From contig JBBPUQ010000004.1 of the NCBI GenBank assembly GCA_038501195.1, forward strand, positions 1,736,001 to 1,800,000: DNA of 64,000 nt, written 5' to 3'. Of this stretch, positions 23,265-35,020 are shown one piece after another. This DNA is from Nemania diffusa. Its lineage: Eukaryota > Ascomycota > Sordariomycetes > Xylariales > Xylariaceae. Under the pieces are notes generated by a model that had not been told where the DNA came from, made no database searches, and was given only the letters and a program-made list of their open reading frames with translations. A program made the position numbers and the translations under genes. Every line of letters starts with the position of its first letter. The stretch's first letter is position 1.

Positions 23265-26200
23265 GATCGCCAAGCTAGAAATGGAAGTGAAGCTGATCAG
23301 AAGAGGGTTCGTAACTAATGGAGATGTATTGCGCCGGCAAGGGAGACCTGGGTTGAGCTACGCTATGAACTATTTTATGAGTGAATGTTTGAAGGACGCC
23401 TTAGTTTTTGAAATCCCATGTCTTGGATTATTGTCCAATTACACACTATCCTTAAATAGCGTTTCGTTATGAACTCATGTTTCTCTCAGGAAATTAAGGC
23501 TTTAGTCTCATCTACAATGTGAACACCACGTGGAGTATGCATTAGGCGACAACGAGGTCGCTGGAATATAGTATTTATAAGACTAGAGATCAATAAGGAA
23601 GGCCTCAATTTAGTGTAGACGAGCGCAGTCATGCACACCTCCGTCATAAAAGTGTTGGCTTATGAGTTAGTACAATAGCTATCTCCCACCTTTAGCTTTG
23701 TAGCTCAATCAATATGAAGAAAGAAGATGAGCTTGCTGCGATAGTGGTCAGTGCCGGTGTAAAGCTATGTAATTACAGAGTATAGCCAACTTATGATGCG
23801 AGAACCAATGTTCCCACTTGGAAAGGGGTAATGCTTTCAATTCCTGAAGAGGGACATAAAAGACGGACGGCATCTTCTAGTAGAAATTATCCCCTAACGC
23901 AAACCACGATTCTTATTTACTGTGAGATGAAGATGAAGTTGAAGAATATGGTTGGTGGGGAGATACTGACTGTACTGTATGTTTGCCGATTCGCCTTGAC
24001 GAAGAAGATAACAAATGCTATTGATAACAAGTGCTTACCAGTACTCATTGCACCGCCGAGGTAAAGTAGCATTTATTTTTACTTTATACATTTTACAAAA
24101 GTTCTTTTTAAGAGAGTCTCACATAAGTTTTTAGGTGGTGAAATTAACACCAGTTTGTTGTCGTTGCTATTAATTAAAAACATACATTTATTTATGGTGC
24201 TCCCAAAAGTTAACTTTTACAAGATAATTCTTGACTCTTGACTCAACACAAATACGAGAGCGCTAGAGCCATTAGCCTAAATGCCAACCTCACTTAAATA
24301 GACCATTCTAGACCATAGTATTAACAGCAGCCAGCCTCCGATACTAAAAAGCCTGCCAACGTCACGAAGCCATTAGCTAATATCGAAAGTGTATATACTG
24401 TCAAGTCATGAGGCGCTGTAGGCCAATTAGGATACCGCAATTTGTCACTTGCCACACCCGCTTATGTGCAAGGCCAAGTGACTATACACTGCGATGCTAG
24501 GTTAAAGCCGACTCAAAAAGAGCAAAAAAACTAAACAAGACCTTAAGGGAAGTTGAAAAAAGAGAATGTTTTATTGCTTATCATCCTATACAAAATGATA
24601 GAATGGTGCGATGGAAAATACATTGAAATATATTATTATATAGCTCTGCTTTATATACTTCCCAACTCGACATGCTCCTAGTCTAGATTGTTATAGGGTG
24701 GTATAAAACCACGTATGATAGCTGCTATAGATAGTATTAGGTAGCATAACTACAATGTTCAACTCCCTACTTGTCTTTATATTAGATCGCAATGCCTTGG
24801 CGAGCTTTTACTCGTGATTATTACAATCTATCAGGCTTAGTTCTCTACATATTAAGTTACCTTACCTACAGCTCAAGTGCTCGCATACGAACCCGGAACC
24901 GCTATTATTTATAGACGTATGGCGTATAGAAACCGTAAACTTATTTTTAGTGGATTTTTGGAACTTGTAGGGCACAGCGGAATAAGATGCAATAAGATTA
25001 GCAGTGTAACAAAGTAGGTATATAAAAACGAGACTACGGCAATAATTAGGTGTGAATTCTGGTATTACTAACGAGATACCTATTCTCACGTGTGCAGTTT
25101 CCATTTTAGGAACCCTACGTGTCTCAGATTATTTTTTTATTTTTTTACTTTTCTATCACAACCTTGAATCCCTATGAACAGGGAGTCCCAGGGTCAAGAC
25201 TACGCGATCCCTTTTAGACAAGCTTCTGGAGTGGTCATGGCTTTATCGAACTGGCGAGTAGAGCGATACTATATTGGCCCTTTCACTGTATGGGTATTTG
25301 CCGCCCTAGATATGATCTACACATGGTATGAGAGCCCTTGTTACAATCGTTTGAGACATGCCGCTGCACAGGTGGATCGCCGCGAGGTTTACGCAGTTCG
25401 ACTTGATTTTCAATGCAACGGTTCAAGGCAGAGTTTGTGTCAAATCAAACGCTTCTTTCATTATTTCATGCGTAAATACATGAGTTCTGCACGAGCGCTT
25501 GATAGTAGGTACACATATGTATGCCTAACCGGGGTGTCCCTATTTTGAGATGGAATGATCTACTTACGCATACCTATGGTGCCGGAGATAACGGCGCTAA
25601 TTAGTAGCAGATTTTTCCTCTTTAGAGACGGTCCTTGCCAAGATGACAAGCGAACTGGTAGGTACGTACCTAATTGACGTAAACGGAACTCTTAGGTGGA
25701 AACGGGACGCAGCCTCATGCAGGGCCAGTTGAAGACCACGGGGTCCAACTCTAGCTTCTCATTGGCCAAATCCAGCAGCTCTAATTGTTAGAAAAGCGAC
25801 CGTCAAGGGAGGTGTAGGGAAAGATACAATGCATAGTATATATATAAGGCCCTGCACGGTGCTCCATCTCTTTACAACAAGGTATTAGATAGAGGGGAGT
25901 ATAGGAAGCTCTACACTGGGTGCAGCGCTATAGTCCGCCGGCACTGCACTAGGTACAAACGGTGGTAGTTAATACCTGTGAATCCCCGTGTCACAGATTT
26001 AACGCTTACCTTGTCTTGTCTCGGTTTCAGCACAACTGCAAGAACCGACATTTGCAGTAGCTAGATATATATAAATCTCTAAGTAGGCAACCAACACACA
26101 TACTTATATACTATCAAAATGAGACCCATATCGGAGGATGCCCTAATAAGTACTTATATACCAATGGATACATCATTGAGGGCATTTCTATGATACGTCA

Positions 26201-27791
26201 TAGATGCGTCTTAGGCGCACAGGTAGGTGTTAAAATGTGCCTTTACTACCTAAAATACCTACAGTATGAACTTTGAGAGCGTGGAACCTACATACATCTA
26301 CCTACCTAAGCTACCTATGCACATTAGCAGGTAGGTACCTACCTAATACTGTATAGCAATGGACCCAGCTAAAATCATCAATCAACCCCGCCATTCATTC
26401 CCACGAGCTACCTACCCAGGTACATGAGGTAGGTAGCTACCATCACGAACATCATCCGTGTTCCCAAGCTACCACCTCCATAGCTCCCTCCAAAATATTC
26501 GTGCTGGTTAGGTACGACACTAACTTCTTACAAGCCTTCTGCCAATACTACTCCATTCATACTCAGTATATGAATAGTGAGTGAGTAAACATTGATTATT
26601 CTATTTCTACATTTCAAGCTTACGTTGCCTCCCTTCACATGATTTTGAATAAGTCCGGGCTTTAACAGCATCCCTGACGCCGCAAGCAAGACAAGCAAGC
26701 AAGACAAGATACGCCCACGTTGGTTTGTTGGAATCTGCATCTCTCCCCCAACCACACTACGAAGTGTCACTCGCACTTCTGTGACTAGCTTATTCATTTT
26801 GCCTGGCACCTCTTCTTCTGCTTGCCGCAGCCGCAAGGTACACCACGCCGCTTTTACAGCAAGCATCTGACGTTTCTTCGTCACCGAGACCCCTGGCCGC
26901 TCTCGACATCCTTGGGTCTTTTCATAGCTGTGTCAATGGCCGAATAGCTGTACAGGAAATATCAGCCACTGCATCCAGTACCTAGCTTATACCTGACTGG
27001 GCCAGCCACTGTGACCCTGTCAACCCGGTTCATCCCTCCACGGCTGCACCTCGAGGCCAACCCTGCGTGGCTCGTACATCCGCATACCGCCCTACCACCC
27101 CATTTTGCCTAACGGTCCGCGAATTTCATCACACTGCGGCCACCACTAGTCACCTGTCCAGTTCCAGTTCTAGGTCTTAGTCCTCAGTCCCGGGTCCTTA
27201 GTGGGCGACACTGCATGTTCACCCGCGATTCTTGAGGTGTGGCATGACCTTCGTCAGGTGTTGCATACCCGCCTGCATCCACTAGCCACCGGGCCTAACG
27301 CTCCTCGTTTACACGATATAGCCCCCCGTGTTGTCATGCTTCAGGTTGTTATTTGATAGCCAGACTCACTACGATCAACTAGCTCTTCGGAAACCCTATT
27401 CAGGTATCTCGGCCAGTCCCTGCTACCTATTAGTGCATTTGGGCCTGTGTATCCCGTAAGACAACACCACGTTCTTGAGCGGCACAGTAGGCTCGTTTTG
27501 CTACATTTCCTCCAAGGTGTCAGTACAGTGTCTCGAGTCAGTACATGCCCAGGTTGGGCATCGAGATACCCGTTACTTCCTAAAACTCTAAATAGACACC
27601 GGCGTACAATCTCCTATATTCGCTGTCCTTCATCTGATCCGGTGTTGTCACTTATCTGCATTTGAGATTATTCGTATTTCGCAGATACCTATTCAACGAT
27701 TTCTAGTTAGCATCGACCATTTTGGGGGACTCGGGGCTTCCAAATCGCAAGCATACGATTGCGGTAGAGGAAGTGCTTCTCGACCGACATC
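23265..27791. other. 4.5-kb gene-poor AT-rich spacer
   Basis: I find no gene with a conserved domain. The longest open frames (25174-25548 plus, 124 codons; 26884-26528 minus, 118 codons) show no family motif, no splice support and no usual codon bias. A dense cluster of TACCTA/TAGGTA steps lies at about 26220-26460. AT-rich tracts occur at 24060-24200 and 24540-24660. The last few hundred bases precede PHO81 and should include its promoter and 5' UTR. Confidence 0.55.
26220..26460. repeat. dense TACCTA/TAGGTA repeat cluster
   Basis: This short segment is full of CTACCTA and TAGGTAGGTA steps on both strands, for example around 26230-26250, 26290-26345 and 26405-26440. Similar clusters recur in other spacers of the window (near 12340, 33060, 36885, 37410-37560, 45800, 51270, 53930, 54130-54250, 58690), so this is a dispersed low-complexity motif, not a coding feature. 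Confidence 0.7.
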
Positions 27792-30700
27792 ATGTAAGCC
27801 ACCTCTTTTCTTCTTTTCCTTTTTTTTCATAGAGAAAAGATGCCTGCTTCTTTCTGCCGAGCCACCAATGATTTTTCTCGCCCCTCTTTACGGTACTCAC
27901 TAATTCCTCTTAGGAAGTTCGGCAAACAGATCCAGAAGCGTCAGCTAGAGGTCCCTGAATATGCTGCTAGTTTCGTGAATTATAAAGCTCTCAAGAAGGT
28001 ATGTTTCGTCAAACATTCCCACAAACCCCTACCTCAAAAGCATTTTATGTTACGAGGTGCTATGGTTTTTATGTGATGCTCAGACTCTATTGTACCTTGA
28101 ATATAATATTGATCGACTCCTGGGATCTTATTTTATAGTGCTAATAATTTCCATCAGCTTATTAAACGACTTTCTGCCACTCCAACTCTGAGTGCTCAAA
28201 ATGACCCTCATCTTCCGCCTACCCTGGTCGACACGCAGGCGGCTCTGCAGGCAAATAAAGCAAAGTTTTTCTTTCAACTAGTATGACAATCATTAGTTGC
28301 AACCCCATATTTTGAGTTTAACCACTAATAACCCACAAAGGAACGAGAATTAGAGAAGGTCAATGCATTCTACCTTCAGAAGGAGGCAGAAGTAAGTTAC
28401 TATTAGCAGCATCTACTTTCAACCTCCAATATTAATCTCATGTTAGCTCAAAATACGGCTTAAAACATTGATTGATAAAAAGAAAGTACTAAAGTCACGA
28501 CAAGGGATTTCTAGACGGTCCGCAAAATTCACTACTCTTGAAGAAGGGTTCCAGCAGTTTGCCAATGACTTGAACAAACTCCAACAATTCGTTGAAGTCA
28601 ATGGCACTGCATTCTCGAAAATCCTTAAGAAATGGGATAAGACATCGAAATCCAAAACCAAGGAGCTCTATCTTTCCCGAGCCGTGGAAGTGCAGCCTTT
28701 CTTTAATGCGCCAGTCATTAGTGAGCTTTCAGATCAAGCTACGACAAGTCTGCAAGAGTTGGGAGCCTGGGCGGATGGTGACAATGTTAATTTTGAAGGA
28801 CGACCAGAACAACATATAGTGAGCAGTCAGCACCTGGTTGGAACCGACGAAGGCGATGCAGACAGCTTGTTATTGGATACTGCTATTACCGGCAACTTGG
28901 AGTCTCTCCGGGATTTGTTGACGAGAATGCAGGCTGCCTCAGGTCCGACACCTACAATGGACATCTCTTTAAAAGAAAGGGTTACGCGTACATTTCTTGC
29001 TGCTGTCCACGAAGCCCCGCAAACATCACTTGAAGTCTTATTGGAAACAGGCCTTGTCGATATTCGGTCCGAGGATGATATAAATGAACGAAACTGCGTT
29101 CATCAGGCAACAATTTATTGCAATGAGTTTGTTCTAAGTGCTGGTCTCTCGGCAGGCGTTGAAGTCAGCAGAACAGATGTATACGGCAGGGTGCCTCTCC
29201 ATTATGCCAGCATGCATGGCCGCTTAGAAATGCTTGAAGTTCTCCTCCAAGGTACGATCATTCCTGCTCACGACTAATTAGAATGTCTTGCTAAACAGAT
29301 GCTTTAGCTGACCCTTCAACAATTGACGTAATCGATCATGATAATTTCACCCCGCTCATTCATGCTATCATCCACGGACACCTTGCATGCGTCCAACTGC
29401 TCTTAAATGCTTCGTCTCGGTTAGATCCCGTATCCGAGACAGACCACATACCTCTTAACCTAGCGTGCGAGCACGGTTCGCTTGAGATCGTAGAGCTTCT
29501 TTTGCAGTATGGTGCACAAATACTTCCCGATGCCGAGGGACTCTATCCACAGCATCTTGTGGCCCGGTCTGGACAGACCCCGCGGCTGCTTCGTCTATTG
29601 AAGCAATATGGAGCTAACCTAGATCAAATTGACAAGCTCTATGGATGGACCCCACTGGTTCATGCGGCAAGTGAGGGGAATGTCCCATGCCTTCAGGAGC
29701 TGTTGAGCGTCGGCGTCAATTCGAATATTCTTGACGAGAAAGACCTGCCCGCCATGTACTATGCGGCCTGGGAGGGCCATTTAACATGTATGCAGCTACT
29801 CACGCCGTTTCAAAAGGGGAAAACCCAAAGTCCATTGTCCATGCAAGCTACTGGGTCACTATTGGCACCTATTAGCAGTAGTGGTGGCCCTGTTCCCATG
29901 TCACTAGATGTTGATTCTATTCCGGCACTGGAACTACCTCCTCCCATCATCCCCTTGCGTCGATACGGCCACAACTTCTTGGACACGAAAACTGTAGTGC
30001 AAATAAGTTTCGAAGAGAACGGGCAACAGCCCCTGGTTTTCTTCCACGATAGCAAATACCCTGCCGCCCGACTTACTATTTCCTCCAAGCTGTCTGATCT
30101 CATACCGAAGAATATCATTCTACCCTTCCAGGAAGATACCCGACTTGTTTCCTTCCAGGTGGATAACCTTGATACCTTCGCACTTGATTTCGATGTCTTC
30201 CCGACCTATGGTGCGAAAATCATCGCGAAAACGGTTGCTCTCCCTGACGCCTTCAGATCGTCATGGAAGAGTTCTGATAGATGTTGCCTTGCTCTATTCG
30301 ACCCACGGCTCCGAGCCATAGGGCAGATTACCTTCCATACGCAAGTTATCAAGCCGTTCCGGGGAGCCCCACTGGAGATTACTGACTTCGAAACGTACTG
30401 GAAGGCTACGAGCCAACTCGACCAGAACCCCACGATGTTCGTTACTGGATCCAGTTTGTCTGGTGAGTTTGTCCAGCTCCATATACAACACACTAACGAC
30501 GGCGTCCCTGTCGTTTGGCCGACGTGGAAGATACAGTGTGGCCCGGTTGAGATACCTTTGACACGTCTCACCTACGATGAATTCACTGCTGTCACAGCGG
30601 CGAGCTCTGCTCGTGCACAACTCACGTCGCTTTCCTCGTGCGGGCACGAAAATATTGCCGAAGTTCATCGCATCCTCTCGACAGCCGGGATATCTCTTGA

Positions 30701-31380
30701 GCAGGCTTTGTCCATACTGCCTTCTTCAATGCACGTCAATCTACAGATTCTCTATCCGTCGGAGGATGATGAGAAGAAATTCGGCATTAGTCCAACAATA
30801 GACACAAATAGCTTTGTGGATGCCGTCTTGACAGTCGTTTTCGACCACGCACGAGAACAACGAGCAAGAACGTTGTTAAACCCAGGTTCGGTGCGGTCTG
30901 TCGTTTTCAGCTCGTACAACCCAACCATGTGCGCGACACTAAACTGGAAGCAACCAAACTTCCCTGTATTTCTCTGCAATGACCTCGGGCGCGAGGAGAT
31001 GATGCTTGCACCGAATGTGATCCAGAGCAGTGGTCGGAGAACCTTTTCAATCAAGGAGGTAGTTAGGATAGCGCAGAATAACAACCTAATGGGGTTGGTA
31101 TGTAGCGCTCGACTACTAGTGAGTTACTTTATCCTCTTTAATTGCCCCGCGCCCTTTTCACCCCTGTTACTATTTTTATATTGGATTACTGACACGAAGC
31201 CCTTCGAAGGATATGGTACCGGCCCTTGTGGACGCTATCAAATCTCATGGACTGGCCCTTGTGGTGGACCAATCCGCTAAGCCTGTACATGAAGATCTAT
31301 TTCCGCGCATACCTAAAGGTGTCGATGGGGTTCTGAAGAGCAACGGCGTCCTACGATTTAACGAATCTATCGAAGTATAA
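27792..31380 (+). CDS. PHO81: PHO81/NUC-2-like CDK inhibitor (SPX-ankyrin-GDPD-like)
   Basis: Phosphate-starvation regulator of about 1,090 residues; in yeast and Neurospora the family inhibits the Pho80-Pho85/PREG-PGOV kinase when phosphate is low, switching on phosphate acquisition genes. The SPX domain starts MKFGKQIQKRQLEVPEYAA and continues over three exons through LKIRLKTLIDKKKVL (to about residue 190). Ankyrin repeats follow (VYGRVPLHYASMHGRLEMLEVLL, FTPLIHAIIHGHLACVQLLL, HIPLNLACEHGSLEIVELLL, YGWTPLVHAASEGN). The C-terminal third is GDPD-like but degenerate: no GHRG motif, and the usual EIKYP glutamate position reads LQILYP. The start codon is split: AT at 27792-27793, intron 27794-27913, G at 27914. 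Other introns lie near 27997-28158, 28280-28341, 28391-28447, 29252-29298 and 31119-31209. A second in-frame ATG at 27840 inside intron 1 could serve an unspliced form. Confidence 0.93.
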
Positions 31381-31880
31381 ACGATACTACTGGTATTCAA
31401 AAATGATTCCTGGACCTGAAACGAGCCGCGTTAACGGGGATAATTTGCGTCTTATCAGAGGATAGCTATTAGGTCGGTTGCCCGTTTAAACCGTTCGTTG
31501 TCACCTCCAACGGCTGCACAATCGGTAAGTTGCACTTATACTTAATAAAAGGAAGGAATACAAAATACCTAAGGTCAGCGGGCTGGTAATTCGTCACTGA
31601 ATAATAGATAGTAAAGGTCTGCAGTGATAGAGACGTAATCATATGGGCAGAAAGCGAGCTATGAAGACTGGATACTACGTATGAAACCGGTTTTTCGATT
31701 GCTTTTTTGCCCGACGATCTGGTACACGAATAGTAGCCGGTGAGTTATCACTAAAACATGTGAAATAAGGAAAATGAAACGGTTGCTTGTTGGTCATCAT
31801 CAATCATGGCTATATCACTCTCTCGCATTCATTCACTGGGTTTTCATACATGTTTTTCTGGTCCCTTTGAATCCATACAT
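31381..31880. other. convergent intergenic
   Basis: 500 bp between two genes that face each other. It holds their 3' UTRs and no open frame worth calling. Confidence 0.6.
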
Positions 31881-32651
31881 TTACGCCCCCTTGTACTCGT
31901 ACCGCAAGGCGCTAAGCTCCCTCTCCGGATCGACGCTGCCCATGAGCATCTTTGCCACGAGCACGACAACGTAGATGAGAACCGGGAGGTTCGCCAGCCC
32001 GACGTGGGCCCAGATCGGCGCGGCAGCCGACCGCGGCGACGACGCGAGCCCGGCGAGGACTAGCAGGGTGCAGATCGCGACGTTGAGGAAGGGGAGGTAT
32101 TGTTCTAGCGGCGAGCGATGCAGCTGCGCCCAGAAGAGGCGCGAGCCGGTGCTCGACCGCCTGCGGCGGCGCTGCGCGTTCGCGCCCGTCATTAGACCCG
32201 TGCCCGTGCCCTGGGGCGGGGCGGACGTAGAGGAGCCGACCCAGGCGTCGAGGGCGTGGAACCCCGTCACGCCGGGGGGAAGGGACCAGAGGGTCCAGGC
32301 CGTGGAGGCGAGACTCGAGAGCGCGAGGAGCGCGACCCAGATATCGGCTACCCTACCACCCGCGCCCCGGTCCGCGATCCGCGCCAGGCCGGAGGCGAGC
32401 ACGTAGAGGTATGCGGGGGCTAAAAGGGCAGGGAGGGCGAGGAGGAAGAGGCGGAACTGCGCGTTGCGCGCGGCGTTCTGCTGCGCGAGGCCCCGGATCA
32501 GCTCCTCCTGCTCCTGCTCGTCGAGGGCCGGGCCCAGGTCGTCGTCGTCGTCGTCGCTGAGGTGGCGCGAGGAGGAGGGCGAGGTCGTGGTGGTGTCGGA
32601 GGGGTAGGCGAAGGTGCGGCGGAGGCGGGATGTTGCTGTCTTGAGGTCCAT
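31881..32651 (-). CDS. conserved fungal four-TM membrane protein, unknown function
   Basis: Single-exon protein of 256 residues. Its N-terminus has an acidic Asp run after SRHLS (residues 30-38) and a Gln/Glu-rich amphipathic segment. Hydrophobic helices appear at about residues 66-88 (LFLLALPALLAPAYLYVLASGLA), 102-124 (WVALLALSSLASTAWTLW), 186-205 (FLNVAICTLLVLAGLA) and 216-238 (VGLANLPVLIYVVVLVAKML), with an Arg-rich loop (RRRRRSSTGSRLF) between helices 2 and 3. I do not recognise a named family; the layout suits an ER or other internal-membrane protein. The coding sequence is unusually GC-rich compared with its flanks. Start at 32651 gives MDLKTATSRLRRTF. Confidence 0.75.
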   Translation of the reverse strand: MDLKTATSRLRRTFAYPSDTTTTSPSSSRHLSDDDDDDLGPALDEQEQEELIRGLAQQNAARNAQFRLFLLALPALLAPAYLYVLASGLARIADRGAGGRVADIWVALLALSSLASTAWTLWSLPPGVTGFHALDAWVGSSTSAPPQGTGTGLMTGANAQRRRRRSSTGSRLFWAQLHRSPLEQYLPFLNVAICTLLVLAGLASSPRSAAAPIWAHVGLANLPVLIYVVVLVAKMLMGSVDPERELSALRYEYKGA

Positions 32652-33407
32652 TTTGCTTTCCTTGCTCTCTTTCCTCGGTCTTGTCTTGTCTTTTACTTTT
32701 TTTTCTGGGGAGAAGTCGTATTAGAGTTCGAGACTGGGTTGTGTATGGCTTGGGAGTTGATATTGGGTTGGACTCTTGTAGTGTTCAGTCTGTACGTGAT
32801 ATTGCGTGGTCTAGATAGAGAGGTTTCGGGGTTTCGAAAACTTATGGTGGGATGGGAACCTTGGGTCGATGTTGAGAAGCGCTCTCACTTTGACAATAAA
32901 GGTGAGTTAGACAACCATCTTGCTTCGCCTACCAAAGTTCCTTCCGGAAAGATGGCCACTAACAGTGCTGGTTGTGAGAATCGCGACGGTTTGGAAAGCA
33001 CACGTTGTAGCCTGGCAGAAGATCAAACTTGTGACTTTCTAGAGCTAGCAAGCTAAGTAAATAGGTGACGTAGCTAGGTAGCTTTGCGACGTCCACGTGG
33101 GGGTTAACTGCTACCTAACTGCTGTGGCTGGAGCTGTGGCTCAAGCTATCAGCTGTTAGTACCTAGGTATTTATTAGAAGAGCCATTCCAAACCAAATGT
33201 CCCAGCAAATCTAAATCGCTACGTGTGGTGACTACGTATGTTGCCGTGAATTATAAACTAGTATACTGGTAGAAGAGATGCAAATGGTCAATCGGGCTCT
33301 CACAGGAGTGAGGCCATACTAATATTGTATACACAGTAGGGTATCTGTTGTTGGCCATGTCCATGATGCATGTAATTTACATATATATATAACGTGGGGT
33401 CTAGCTC
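32652..33407. other. intergenic
   Basis: Spacer upstream of the four-TM gene and downstream of COX11. A plus-strand open frame (32562-33056) overlaps the start of the four-TM gene antisense and shows no family features, so it is not called. TACCTA steps occur near 33060-33115. Otherwise empty. Confidence 0.5.
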
Positions 33408-34573
33408 TTATGTTGTAGGGATGTTCTTGAAGTTCCCATTATCATCATACTTAGCCTCTAGAAAAATGGAATTAGTTAACCGCAGCTATAGCCCATCGCA
33501 AGAATCACTACCACTATAATTGCACTCACCTACCTATTCATCTAAAAAGGGGGCGGGGAAGAGGGGAAAAGAGGGAAAAGAGAAGCACAGTGGGCAACAA
33601 CTTACTAAAGAAGGTATAATTCAGCGTGACCTCGTTGATGCCGCGCATGTTGAGGTCCTGGAGCAGGTCGGGGTCGAGGTAGAAGAAGACGGGCATGTCG
33701 ACGGTCTCGCCGGCGGCGAGGCGCTGCTCCTCGAAGCAGAAGCACTGGATCTTGCTGAAGTAGGGGGCGACCTGGGCGGGGGTGACGCTGTAGGTGGCGA
33801 CGCCGATGATGTCGGCGTCGCTGCGGTTCGTGGCCGTGTAGAAGGCCAGCGCCGTCTCGCCCGGCAGCACGCGCACCTCGCGCTGCTGCGGCACGAACTT
33901 CCACGGCAGCACGTCCGACACGGACGCGTTGAACGTCACGCGGATGCGCCGCGCGTCGCGCACCGGCACCAGTCGTGACGCCTGGTCGCCCTCTGACGAG
34001 GAGCCGCCGTGCGCTCGGACTGGTTGGCCGCCCCAGCCCGTCGTTTGGCAGATCTGTTGCGGCGGGTTAGCGTTGGTTAACGACAATGCGATCGAGGCCG
34101 GGCGTTATAGGGTCTATTATCTGGTTCTCTGTATCGGGAGAGAACCAGACTAGACGGAAGATATCTCGAAAGTAGAAGAGACTGGAAAGACTAACCATCT
34201 TATACATGGGCACGGAGCCGTACGAGAAAGCGACTGTGCCGAGAATAATGCTGAGGGTGTAGAACCTAATTCACGGCGGACAAATGAGCTTCCCATTCGA
34301 CACCCGATACGCTTGCCCTCCCTCATATACATCTCGCAGGTGGCATTTGGCATACATGGTCGTCCGGTTTTTGAATTTATAGTGCTCGCGCAGGCGCTCC
34401 ATCGAGGGGGGTTGTGTCTGGTGGACCTGCCTGGCTTTGGCGGTATTCGAGATCGGCCGGCGAGCCGCGGGCAATTGGCTCGCTCGAGCGAGCTGTCGAC
34501 GACATGATGTGCAGGCCCAGGACGGGAAGTTCGATTGGAGGGCCCTCGACGGGATTCGGGAGAGGCAATTCAT
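33408..34573 (-). CDS. COX11: cytochrome c oxidase assembly protein COX11
   Basis: Copper chaperone that delivers copper to the CuB site of COX1; anchored in the mitochondrial inner membrane, facing the intermembrane space. Exon 1 (from ATG 34573) gives a Ser/Arg/Ala-rich mitochondrial presequence and LREHYKFKNRTT. Its last codon is split (AT|G) and joins FYTLSIILGTVAFSYGSVPMYKM, the single transmembrane helix. A second intron (about 34196-34055) leads to ICQTTGWGG. The large exon carries the conserved beta-sandwich and the copper motif CFCFEEQ (about 33724-33746). A third intron (about 33611-33463) leads to a last exon encoding the tail that ends at TAA 33408-33410. All family landmarks are present and the length is usual. 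An upstream in-frame ATG at 34630 would lengthen the presequence. Confidence 0.93.
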
Positions 34574-35020
34574 GTTATGCGGTTGAGTGTTGAGACTTTT
34601 AGGAAGTCTGCTGCCCGTGAGCTGATCCAATAATTCGGATCCTATCAGATGTTTGTCGCAGAGGCTCCGGCATGGATTTACAGGGGACAGGGGGGTGTCC
34701 TGGCGGTATGCTGGGGTGTTCTCAGGCGGCCCACTCTAGCTGCAACGGTGCGCAACCTCCACTATAGCTTCAGGCGCATACATACGCACATATATAAGTC
34801 AAGTCTATGCGTAACTGCGTACGATCTTGGAACATAGCCGGAGCTATAAACTCATCATGTTATACAAACTACCTAGGTATCTTTAAAGACCGTATAAGCC
34901 AACCGAAACGCTCATATATGCAAACAGGAATATGCAAGCCCTCGTTCGACGAGTATCCCCCCGTTACCAATTTCTTGATCCCAATGTAACCTTAAAAGGA
35001 ATTCGATACACAGTATATAA
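34574..35020. other. intergenic
   Basis: 447 bp between COX11 (start) and the end of the FAD oxidoreductase gene; contains the COX11 promoter. No gene seen. Confidence 0.6.

Noticed and set aside
23170..23472. 100-codon frame overlapping the end of the SesB-like gene
   Set aside because: It is a different frame of the last exon; the Gly/Asn-rich frame joins in phase with the upstream exons and ends at its own stop.
24865..24905. Possible tRNA T-loop-like sequence (TTCG flanked by GC bases on the minus strand)
   Set aside because: No pairing acceptor, D or anticodon stems could be found around it.
25174..25548. 124-codon plus-strand open frame in the gene-poor spacer
   Set aside because: No family motif, no intron or promoter support, surrounded by AT-rich non-coding DNA; likely chance.
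26528..26884. 118-codon minus-strand open frame
   Set aside because: Composition is not protein-like over its length and no conserved motif is visible.
32562..33056. 164-codon plus-strand frame
   Set aside because: Overlaps the start of the four-TM gene antisense; Gly/Phe-rich beginning is a shadow of GC-rich DNA.
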